A stretch of DNA of 64,000 nucleotides, from contig NZ_BBJB01000115.1 in assembly GCF_016584665.1 (NCBI RefSeq), positions 1-64,000 on the forward strand, in the 5' to 3' direction. The stretch's first letter is position 1; each line of letters starts with the position of its first letter. This DNA is from Pseudanabaena sp. lw0831. GTDB taxonomy: Bacteria > Cyanobacteriota > Cyanobacteriia > Pseudanabaenales > Pseudanabaenaceae. The notes below the pieces were generated by a model that was not told where the DNA came from, did no database searches, and saw nothing but the letters and a program-made list of their open reading frames with translations. A program made the translations under genes and the position numbers. Shown in pieces: positions 8,953 through 17,300 of the stretch.

Positions 8953-9909
8953 TTAGCCAAAAAAGACGATCCAGATCGGGAGCATAAAAATTAGTCCGAT
9001 GAAAGAAAAGGCGATCGTGCTGATCAGTAAATCGCGATCGAGGTTATAGACTTCAGCCAGAATTAGCACCGATAAACCTGTGGGTGTACCTGACATCAGC
9101 GTGAGAATCAGACGGGGATCGTTGCGGAGTCCAAACATCGTGGCTCCTAGCCCGATCGCTAAAGGTACGATGCCCACGCGCAAAAAAGCCGCGATCGCCG
9201 CAGGTTTGAGACTGTCCCATTTTTCGATTTTGCCTAATCGTAATCCCACTAGAGACAAAGCAAAAGCGATCGTCACCCATACGCCAATATCCAACCCCGA
9301 CTCGATCGCCTCAGGTAACCCGATAGGACGCGTATACCAACCAATCGCAAAAGCCCATAGACTTGGCACAGTGGCAACATCAAGCAATAGTTTCCACCAA
9401 GTCGGCTTCACATCACTTTTGCCGAAGTAGCTGGCAATAAAAACAGCAATTCCATAATTGCCAGCGACGTTACTAGCGATGCTGTATAAAACTGCCCAAT
9501 CAGCATAGGTGGAACTTGCCAGAGAACTGGTTAGCGTCAAGCCCACAAATCCTGTGTTGCCCAGCATTGTTGCCAAAATAAAGCTACCCAAACTAGAGCG
9601 ATCGCTATGCTCCTGTTTCGCAAACTGCCAACCGACTAAAGCCAACAGCCAACTGAGAATCAAGGCTGCGATCGCCACATAGGGAATATAAGGAGTATCT
9701 GAAAATTGCGTGTGTCTGGCGAGGACAAATAGTTGCAATGGCACTCCAACCCAGTAAAGAGTGATGCCCATAAATTTGGAGGTATGGAGCGGCGCAAATC
9801 TGGACGCTACTAAGCCAACCCCTGTCCATACCATCAGTGGGATATAAGCATTGATCAGTTCGCCAAAATGGAAGCTAGACCAAAATTGGTTTGGATCACT
9901 TAACAGCAT
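8953..9909 (-). CDS. AEC-family permease (auxin efflux carrier/malonate-type)
   Basis: 318 residues with about ten hydrophobic segments in two halves, e.g. LINAYIPLMVWTGVGLVA and IALILSWLLALVGW near the N-terminus and LTLMSGTPTGLSVLILAEVY late. The T-P-x-G-x-S stretch and NTGFVGL are typical of the AEC (PIN-like) family. It should be an inner-membrane carrier for organic anions or amphipathic acids; substrate cannot be told. Its first 14 bases overlap the end of the upstream amidase gene, implying one transcript. Confidence 0.88.
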   Translation of the reverse strand: MLLSDPNQFWSSFHFGELINAYIPLMVWTGVGLVASRFAPLHTSKFMGITLYWVGVPLQLFVLARHTQFSDTPYIPYVAIAALILSWLLALVGWQFAKQEHSDRSSLGSFILATMLGNTGFVGLTLTSSLASSTYADWAVLYSIASNVAGNYGIAVFIASYFGKSDVKPTWWKLLLDVATVPSLWAFAIGWYTRPIGLPEAIESGLDIGVWVTIAFALSLVGLRLGKIEKWDSLKPAAIAAFLRVGIVPLAIGLGATMFGLRNDPRLILTLMSGTPTGLSVLILAEVYNLDRDLLISTIAFSFIGLIFMLPIWIVFFG

Positions 9910-11722
9910 TCAAAATCCATTCGGTAACGCCATCGGCAAGGGTCTTAGCCAGTAACTTTTGTTGTTGCGGATCGATAATCCATTCAAACTCGACAGGATT
10001 AATCATAAAGCCTAATTCCAAAAGTACGGATGGAGCAACTGTGGGACGGGCGAGGGCAAGATTATTCCAATAAACTCCATAATCAGCACGATTCAGCTTT
10101 TTCACGACATAAGCATTAATAAACTTGGCAAAGTCTTGCGCCTGTGGATTGTACCAAAAGCTTCCCATCCCTGACGTATTAATCGCATCACCATTATCAG
10201 GCAAAGCGTTGTAATGGATGCTAATCGCTAGGGTTGGTTCTTCTTGATTAATTTTATCGACCCTTGGCTCCAAAAGAACATCAGCATCATCAGTACGGGT
10301 CATAATTACCTTCACACCGCGATTTTGTAGTTCAGTTTGGAATAGTTTTGATGTGATCAGTGTGACATCCTTTTCGGGGTAGCCTGTTGGACCTCGCGAT
10401 CCTAAATCTTGAGTGCTTCCATGACCTGCATCGACGAGAATTTTCACCCCTTGCAGTGGTTGCGAATTACTTGATGTATCGGTCGCAAGAATCGGTGGAT
10501 GTTTAAGGGACAAAATCAGATTTGAACCTTGGTATTGAACTTTATATCCCCATTGCTGCTTTGGCTTGAGACTAATCGTATAGGTCACCTTGCTAGGGTC
10601 GGTTTGTACCCATTCCAGCTTATTAATAATCGAGTCTGGATCGATTGAAATCGTATCAGTTTGAGCAGTCACATTATAGAGAGTGAAAGAAAATATGCGA
10701 TCGCCTTGGGTAATCGCTAGAGGCACTGGTGCTTCTAGGGGAATTGTCACCTCTGTCCACAGATTATTTTGATTGCCAACTCGCTTAGTATTAATGCTGC
10801 GGACAATTGAGGGCGGTGGTGGCTCTGCGGCTTCAAGCTTAGTCATACTCTTTCTCACCCAGCCGCCATAGTCAAGCCGTAACCAATCACCTTGCTTACC
10901 TGTAACTACAGCTTTGGTTCCTTTAGGCAAAGGCGTTAGCCTTGAGAAATCAGTACTTGCCCCTGTTCTCGCGTCAGCCGCAATCGCGGTTACTTCGGCA
11001 ACTTGGATATTAGTCTGGGAGAGAATCTCTAGGTTACCTTTGGCTTTTTGCTTGACAATGCGATCGCCCAAGCGCATTTCATATTCAGGATAACCCAATT
11101 GGCTTGGCTTCTCAAAAGTGGTACAGCCGCGAAAATATCCTGAAGGAGATTCGGCTGTAGCTTCATTGTTGCCTGTTAGTACAGAAGAATTTGGCGGTAA
11201 CTGGACATTGCGACGACGCGGTAAGAGGGGGATTTCGAGATCGCTGATTCTCACTAAAACTGTTGAATTGGGCGTAGCGATCGCATCGAAGCAGATTCTT
11301 TCATTGGGTTGTCGCGCAGTATCCACAGTTGGCAATAGTGATTCTTTGACAAATCCAATATCTTTTGGCGGCAATGTAATTCGTGAATCCCTTAAAACTT
11401 TGACATTAATCTGACGCTCACTACTGAGATCGCCTTTCCCGTTAACGTATTTGATTGCAAAATTATTTTCACCCAACTGAAGCGGCAAACTCGGTGCAAA
11501 ATGTCCAGCCTCACTTCGTGATATGGGTTTGCCATTAATACTGAAATTGCCATCTTTAGGCGCAGTCCCAATAAAAAATAGGCGATCGCTGGTGGTGATA
11601 TGTCGCAACGGTGGATAAGTAAGATGCAGTTGCGTAGGTGGTACAAAGTTCTGAGCACCTGCCGCGATCGCTAAGACAAAGCTCAACAGCCCAATTACAA
11701 AAATTCCGATCAGTCGCCGCAT
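9896..11722 (-). CDS. Periplasmic N-acetylmuramoyl-L-alanine amidase (Amidase_3)
   Basis: 608 residues. A signal peptide (FVIGLLSFVLAIAAGAQ) opens the protein; a beta-rich middle includes an SH3-like segment near 240-290 (AADARTGASTDFSRL ... GDWLRLDYGGWV). The C-terminal Amidase_3 domain holds the zinc ligands in ILVDAGHGS and in LAISIHYNA and the catalytic glutamate in SVLLELGFMIN. It cleaves the peptide from muramic acid in peptidoglycan, acting in cell separation and wall remodelling. Longer than AmiC because of the N-terminal modules. Confidence 0.92.
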   Translation of the reverse strand: MRRLIGIFVIGLLSFVLAIAAGAQNFVPPTQLHLTYPPLRHITTSDRLFFIGTAPKDGNFSINGKPISRSEAGHFAPSLPLQLGENNFAIKYVNGKGDLSSERQINVKVLRDSRITLPPKDIGFVKESLLPTVDTARQPNERICFDAIATPNSTVLVRISDLEIPLLPRRRNVQLPPNSSVLTGNNEATAESPSGYFRGCTTFEKPSQLGYPEYEMRLGDRIVKQKAKGNLEILSQTNIQVAEVTAIAADARTGASTDFSRLTPLPKGTKAVVTGKQGDWLRLDYGGWVRKSMTKLEAAEPPPPSIVRSINTKRVGNQNNLWTEVTIPLEAPVPLAITQGDRIFSFTLYNVTAQTDTISIDPDSIINKLEWVQTDPSKVTYTISLKPKQQWGYKVQYQGSNLILSLKHPPILATDTSSNSQPLQGVKILVDAGHGSTQDLGSRGPTGYPEKDVTLITSKLFQTELQNRGVKVIMTRTDDADVLLEPRVDKINQEEPTLAISIHYNALPDNGDAINTSGMGSFWYNPQAQDFAKFINAYVVKKLNRADYGVYWNNLALARPTVAPSVLLELGFMINPVEFEWIIDPQQQKLLAKTLADGVTEWILNAVK

Positions 11723-11817
11723 AATTCCGATTACTTGCTTAGATTAGCAATACAAACAGCACCATTTAATACTAGCGTCATCGCGGAATCTTCAGCGCAA
11801 AACGCTATATTCTGAGT

Positions 11818-11911
11818 TTAAGTAGCTAGACGTAATTAAAAAACCAAAACCAAAATCTGTACCGCCCGCTACGCGGGCGGTACAGATTTTGGCATTTGCC
11901 TAGTTACTTAG
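11818..11911. repeat. MITE-like element, copy A (TIR AGTAGCTAG, core CCAAAATCTGTACCGCCCGC)
   Basis: Outer terminal repeats TTAAGTAGCTAGAC and GCCTAGTTACTTAG enclose a perfect 43-bp hairpin (11850-11892) with 20-bp arms and loop TAC. The same core and the same outer repeats recur at 31089-31184, and similar outer repeats at 37409-37489, so this is a small mobile-like family without coding capacity. Confidence 0.8.
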
Positions 11912-11937
11912 TAAATGCAATTAAAATCAATTAAAAA

Positions 11938-12882
11938 ATGAAAATTTTAGTAATGGGCGGCACAAGATTTATCGGTGTGTCGCTAGTCAAATTGTTGGTG
12001 TCACAGGGACATGAAGTAACTTTATTTAATCGTGGCAAGAAGCCATCACCCGTAGCAGGACTTCGCACGATTATTGGCGATCGCACTGATTCGCAACAAT
12101 TGCAGGACAAACTCAGTGGTGAATCCTTTGATGCGATTTTCGATAATAACGGTCGCGAACTTAGCGATACTCAGCCACTAGTCGAGATTTTTCGCGATCG
12201 CCTTCAGCATTTTGTGTACATGAGTTCCGCAGGTGTATATCTCGATAGCGATATTCTGCCCTACCAAGAATCCGATGCTACTGATCCAAAGAGCCGTCAT
12301 AAAGGCAAGCTGGACACCGAAGCCTATTTGCAACAAGTCCGTGCTGAATCAGGATTACCCTATACTTCCATTCGTCCCACCTATATTTATGGACCACAAA
12401 ACTATAACGATGTCGAAGCATGGTTCTTTGATCGCATTGTCCGCGATCGCCCAATTCCTATTCCTGGCAATGGCAAGTTTATTACCCAACTCGGTCATGT
12501 CGAAGATCTCGCTTCCGCAATGGCAGCCGTCTTAGGCAATCAAAAAGCGATCGGCGAAATTTATAATGTCTCTGATACGCGCTATGTCACCTTTATCGGA
12601 CTAGCCCAACAATGTGCGATCGCTGCTGGTAAAGATCCCAGTCAACTCAACTTTGTCTATTACAATCCCAAAGATTTTGACTTTGGCAAAAAGAAAGCAT
12701 TCCCATTCCGCTTACAACATTTCTTCGCGACCGTCACCAAAGCCCAGCAAGATTTAAACTGGAATCCCAAATACGATCTATTATCTGGATTGCAAACATC
12801 TTTTGAACATGACTATCTTCCTTCAAATCGTCAGCAAGCAGATATTGATTTCTCTACGGATGACCAAATAACTAAAAACTAA
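11938..12882 (+). CDS. NAD-dependent epimerase/dehydratase-like protein, CSP41-like
   Basis: 314 residues. The Rossmann motif MGGTRFIG at 6-13 begins an atypical SDR domain; the tail matches the layout of cyanobacterial homologues of the plastid RNA-binding protein CSP41b (long NAD-binding half, then a C-terminal substrate or RNA part with PFRLQHFFATV). The SDR tyrosine may be in YTSIRPTYIYGP. Whether it acts on nucleotide sugars or binds RNA is open; plastid CSP41 supports chloroplast transcription and translation. Its stop codon lies in the arm of the following hairpin. Confidence 0.85.
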   Translation: MKILVMGGTRFIGVSLVKLLVSQGHEVTLFNRGKKPSPVAGLRTIIGDRTDSQQLQDKLSGESFDAIFDNNGRELSDTQPLVEIFRDRLQHFVYMSSAGVYLDSDILPYQESDATDPKSRHKGKLDTEAYLQQVRAESGLPYTSIRPTYIYGPQNYNDVEAWFFDRIVRDRPIPIPGNGKFITQLGHVEDLASAMAAVLGNQKAIGEIYNVSDTRYVTFIGLAQQCAIAAGKDPSQLNFVYYNPKDFDFGKKKAFPFRLQHFFATVTKAQQDLNWNPKYDLLSGLQTSFEHDYLPSNRQQADIDFSTDDQITKN

Positions 12883-12923
12883 AAGAATCAAAGCACCCGC
12901 GTAGCGGGTGCTTTGATTCTTTT
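12881..12923. repeat. 43-bp perfect hairpin, CCCGC-GTA-GCGGG apex
   Basis: 20-bp arms (AAAAGAATCAAAGCACCCGC) around loop GTA; imperfect pairing continues about 10 bp further on both sides. The left arm starts inside the stop codon (12880-12882) of the SDR gene. Right arm ends in a T run, so it should terminate transcription. Confidence 0.93.
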
Positions 12924-12950
12924 TGGTTTTAGTACGCCAAAGCACTTAAT

Positions 12951-13820
12951 TTAAAAGAAGTTTGCCGTAATCTGCATGACAGCAGTACAACTAGCATTAG
13001 GCTCCAGCACAGTCAAATACTCTTTGGTGTTTAGAGAATTACGAGTCGCACTCCAAGGCTCTAGACAATAGAAGTCTTTGCCCTTAACTGTCCAAAATAC
13101 AAGATAAGTATAAAAATCATCGTAATCGATTGCAATCTTGAGCTTGCGATCGTTATCAGTTACTGAAGTTGAACGACTGGAAAGCTTGCCAAACACCGAG
13201 TCAATCTCATCTTGCTCAAAGTTAAACTTACCATCGAAAGCGAAATTCTCTTTTGTGCGATTATCTTGATAGCCGACAGAAGGAATATCCACCGCGATTT
13301 TACTTTTGTTGCCGCAGAGAAAATAGGGATGAAACCCAGAAGAGAAAGGCATTGGTGTAGAGGAAAGATTTTTGTATTCCTGACGAACCTCTAAAGTATT
13401 ACCGCGCAATGCATAGGTAAAAGCTAAATGGAAGTCAAAGGGATAGACAAGCTTGGTTTGTTCGTTGCTACTCAACTCAACTATGACGCTTGCACAGTCA
13501 CTTGCACTCTGTGCTGTAGCTGTCCAAGGTAACTCGCGGGCAAAGCCATGCTGTTTGATCTTGTAATCCGTTCCATCAACATTGTAGGTATCATTAGGCA
13601 AATTACCACAGAGCGGGAACAGGATCGGATTGCCACCTCTAACACTCAGATCTGGATGGGTAAAGCGTTCAGCGTCAAGATAGAAAACTTCTTGCTCATT
13701 AATAAGCCAGCTAGTGACGATGCCACCACGTTCTGGGACAACTTCTATCTGAGAACCTGTACTGTCATCAGACAAGGTATAGGTATTGTATTGTTTTTGA
13801 GCGGAGGAGACTTTATACAC
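12951..13820 (-). CDS. Aldose 1-epimerase-like protein (galactose-mutarotase fold)
   Basis: 289 residues, full length for the YeaD/galM-like group. Features include an early VVPERGGIVTSW strand, GGNPILFPLCGNLP, a central FHPYFLCG with the catalytic-type histidine, and a late ECLEP-like YCLEPWSA. Such enzymes interconvert anomers of sugars or sugar phosphates in the cytoplasm; the substrate is not known. Converges on the SDR gene. Confidence 0.88.
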   Translation of the reverse strand: MYKVSSAQKQYNTYTLSDDSTGSQIEVVPERGGIVTSWLINEQEVFYLDAERFTHPDLSVRGGNPILFPLCGNLPNDTYNVDGTDYKIKQHGFARELPWTATAQSASDCASVIVELSSNEQTKLVYPFDFHLAFTYALRGNTLEVRQEYKNLSSTPMPFSSGFHPYFLCGNKSKIAVDIPSVGYQDNRTKENFAFDGKFNFEQDEIDSVFGKLSSRSTSVTDNDRKLKIAIDYDDFYTYLVFWTVKGKDFYCLEPWSATRNSLNTKEYLTVLEPNASCTAVMQITANFF

Positions 13821-13875
13821 AGATTTTGCCCTGTAACTTTCCAGAATTGATTATATCGCTATAGCCGCTCTAAAA

Positions 13876-13922
13876 ACCCAAGATAGAGTTGCGGTGCTTC
13901 GCGCCGCAACTCTATCTTGGGT
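13876..13922. repeat. 47-bp hairpin, GGTGC-TTC-GCGCC apex
   Basis: 19-bp perfect arms (ACCCAAGATAGAGTTGCGG) followed by one G-T-type mismatch near the apex. The inner stem AGAGTTGCGGYGC is shared with hairpins at 8883 and 36165; the outer stem CCCAAGAT is local. Positioned between the DUF393 and epimerase genes. Confidence 0.93.
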
Positions 13923-13929
13923 AGCATAG

Positions 13930-14355
13930 CTAGAGGGAGCATGAAGTATTTGGCTTATCGGCAGCACAGCCAACTGGATAAGCGGTGTGATATGTGCGAT
14001 CGCGTTTTCCAAACAATTTATAGCGATTGTCGCGAATCTGGATATAGGTTGAGTCTCCAAGAGTTTTAATTGGAGCGATCGCCCGATAAACAGCAATTAA
14101 AGCTCTACCCATTGGCAATAATCGCGTAATTTCTTCGGCTGCATCACTACCTTGCCATCTTTGCGTAGGATCTGTGCGATCGATTAAAATCATCCCCATT
14201 TCACAATCCTCAGGTGTGACATTAAATTGCTGCAATGTCTGATCATCTTGCATCGGGATATAGCAAAACTGACGACCGCGATCAAACTTCTCTAAGATGC
14301 TGACAAAGTTAGCACAGAGATTACAATTGCCATCATAAATTACAGCATAGGACAT
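13930..14355 (-). CDS. DCC-family (DUF393) thiol-disulfide oxidoreductase-like protein
   Basis: 141 residues from ATG at 14355, giving MSYAVIYDGNCNLCANFVSI; an upstream ATG (14451) only adds residues overlapping the neighbouring gene in another frame. YDGNCNLC contains the D-x-x-C-x-x-C-type signature of the family, thioredoxin-like small oxidoreductases of unknown partner. Lies 19 bases after the 1537-residue gene on the same strand and could be co-transcribed. Confidence 0.85.
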   Translation of the reverse strand: MSYAVIYDGNCNLCANFVSILEKFDRGRQFCYIPMQDDQTLQQFNVTPEDCEMGMILIDRTDPTQRWQGSDAAEEITRLLPMGRALIAVYRAIAPIKTLGDSTYIQIRDNRYKLFGKRDRTYHTAYPVGCAADKPNTSCSL

Positions 14356-14374
14356 AGTGGAATTGGCTAATTGT

Positions 14375-17300
14375 TTAGAACTTACAAGGACCTTTCTTTC
14401 CATTAGGACAAGTTGTTTCCTCATCTGTCTTTGGAAGTTTGCTTTTATCAAAAACTATACCAGTAAGGTTAATCCCATTTAATTTTGCTCCACTCCAGTT
14501 AGCGCCATTTATCTGACTACCAGTGAGATTGGCTCCACTCAGATCTGTATTTGTCATGTCAGTATAGTTAAGCTTAACATTGGTTAGATTGGCACGTTTT
14601 AGACTCGTAAAACTCAAATTTAAACCTGACAGATCTTGAGTGGCTAAGTTACGACCTTCACGAGGCTCATTGACAATTTGCCATGCTAGCAAAGTCGTCG
14701 CACTAAATTTTGTTGCTTTCTCTGTCCCTTGAGCACCTATTTTAGAATCTTTTAGATTAGCTCCTTCCATTTTAGCCCCGACAAAATTGGAGCGGGTTAG
14801 ATCTGCACCTGCCAAATCGACAAGATTCATTTGAGCATTGTTGAACTCTGCCCAAATGACACTAGATTGAATTAATCTAGCTCGATTCAGATTGGCTTTA
14901 GTAAAGTTCACTCCATCAAGGTTAGCTCCCTGAAAGTTTGCCCCAACAAGGCTAGCATCCTGCATCTTTGCCCCTGTGAGCGTAGCTTTACTGAAGTCTA
15001 CATTATCCAGCTTGGCTCCTTTAAAATCTGCATTTGTAAAGTCCTTTCCACTTGCATCTTTAAACAGTCCCCACCGTAGGCCCAAATCAAAAATAGGTCT
15101 ATTGAGAAATGTATAAAGCAGGAAAGCTCCACCGATCGCACCTAATCCGATCGCAGGAATTTTGAGATAGTTTTGCCATAGCGACTCCAAACTGATGCTA
15201 GGTATCGTTAATTTGGGTTTACTAGGAGTCTTGGCTGGCGGCGGGGCTGATTGTTGTTCATAGCCGCTATATGCATCATAGTTATCTTCGGTAAATCGAT
15301 TGAAATCGATTTGATCGGGAGGTGCACTCATGCGTGCTTGTGTCGAATCACCAAAGCTTGCCATTGGCTTACGGCGATCGCGCGGAATTTCTCTGGTCTC
15401 GCTTGTACCAGTCATATCAGTGCGAGAATCAACTATTGGATTAGTTCTAATCCGAGAAGGTAGCTGCGTACTTTGAGGACTGATCGTAGTGATACTGTCA
15501 GATAAATCGCCGCTATCTAGCAAACCAGACCAGTCTGTATTGTCGTCATGAACTTCTAGCCCAAGATCGTCAAAATCTGGCAACCCAGTTTCTTTGCGTC
15601 TAGAAATACTAGAAGGAGAATTGCGATCTCTCCTTTCTCTGCCTTGCGAGGCTCTTCCCGCAGATTTTCCTGCACTAGGAGGGGTTGTACTGCTTATATC
15701 TGAATAGGAAGATCCAGCTGAAGCTCTTCCTCCAGAAAGTACTGTATCAGCATCTAATAAATCTGACCAACCCTCATCAATTGAGCCGATAGGTTTGTTG
15801 CGATTTCTATGTTGGTCTGGTTGATCGTGAAATCGATCAAAATCATCTTCTTCACTTCTGCTGCCCATTCTATTTTGGGGCAGCGGCCGAGCACCAGCAT
15901 TTGCCGTAGGATGAGTTGGGACTGGAGTTGTACTACCCTGAGTAGTGTTGCGCCTTGGAGGTAATGGCGGTAGAAAGGGTGGTGGTGGCGGTAAATTATT
16001 GATAGATGGAGAAGTCGGTTCTTGCTTAGTCAGGGGAGGAAGATTCGGAGGCATTGGAGCAATCGATGGTGCTGATGGAGTCAGCCCAGTAGATATTGGT
16101 GTGGAGACAAATCCATCGTCGAATCCGTCGTCACCGAGTGGGTCGATGCTTTCTAGATCAAAATCATCTAAAAAGTCGCGATCGCCTGCTCCTAGATCGA
16201 ACTTTGTAGATGCTGCTAAATTTAAGTTTGGAGATGGCATAGGAGTTGGCATAGTGGATGGCTCTTTTGCTGGCACAAAGTCATCTGGTTCTGATACAAG
16301 ACCATTAAGCAAATCATGAGCTAAAGCTTCTTCCTCAAAATTTACTTCTTCATAGTTCTCGTTAAGTAAATCATTTACCAAAGCCTCTTCAAATGAATCG
16401 CTTTGTGAAACTATATTGTCTGCAAAACTATCTATAGGACTGATTGAAGACTGCTGATGGGTATATCCTGCGAGTGAATCTTCTGAAAATACATTTGAAC
16501 GATTGGGAGTGAGTGTTGTAGGAATATTGCCGAAGTTGAAGTCGGGAGCAGGAACCTCTAGCAAACTATCTTCATCGAAAGACGCTAGATCAAAATTTTC
16601 ATCAAGTATACTTCCTATATTATCAACTTCATTACTGCCTATAACATTTGATTCAGATGTGCTTGCATCCCAATTAGATCCACCCAAGTTAGCCTTGACT
16701 GGTGGAACTATATCGTTGTCAAAACTATCAGCATAACTAGCAAAGTTATCAACTAACCCCGATTCAGCAGCAAAACTATCGGTATAACTAGCAAAGCTAT
16801 CAGCTAAACCTGAATCAGAAAATTGCCCCACAGCAAAACTATCAGCATAATTAGCAAAATCCGAGTCAGTAACTTGCTCTGCAATAGGTTCACTAAGATT
16901 TTCCCAATCTGAAGATGGCGGTAGAGAGTTCTCAGAAAAGTCAAATTCACTACCTTCTAAACTTGCATCGATATCATCATGGGATGGAACGACAAATTCA
17001 TTGAAATCCGTAAATCGTTGCTGATCGGCAATTTTTTCAGGGATATCTATATTTTCTGATATATCATTAAAATCATCATATATTTCTGGTATTTCTAAAT
17101 TAACAACTTCAGATTCACTGAGACTTTCCGTCAGATTATTGATGTGATTTGCGATTGCCCAATCGTTGGCATCAAGATTATTGCCAAAAGCAAAGTCTTC
17201 ATGGAGAGGCTGCTCTGTTATGTCACTGTCAACTAAACCCAGCAAATCATCATTAAAAATTTTTGAGGATTCTTCTGCGGGTGGCAAATAGTCTTCTGCC

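Noticed and set aside
15945-16319. Gly/Ser-rich plus-strand ORF
   Set aside because: Antisense to the Pro/Ser-rich part of the giant acidic protein gene; composition is a shadow.
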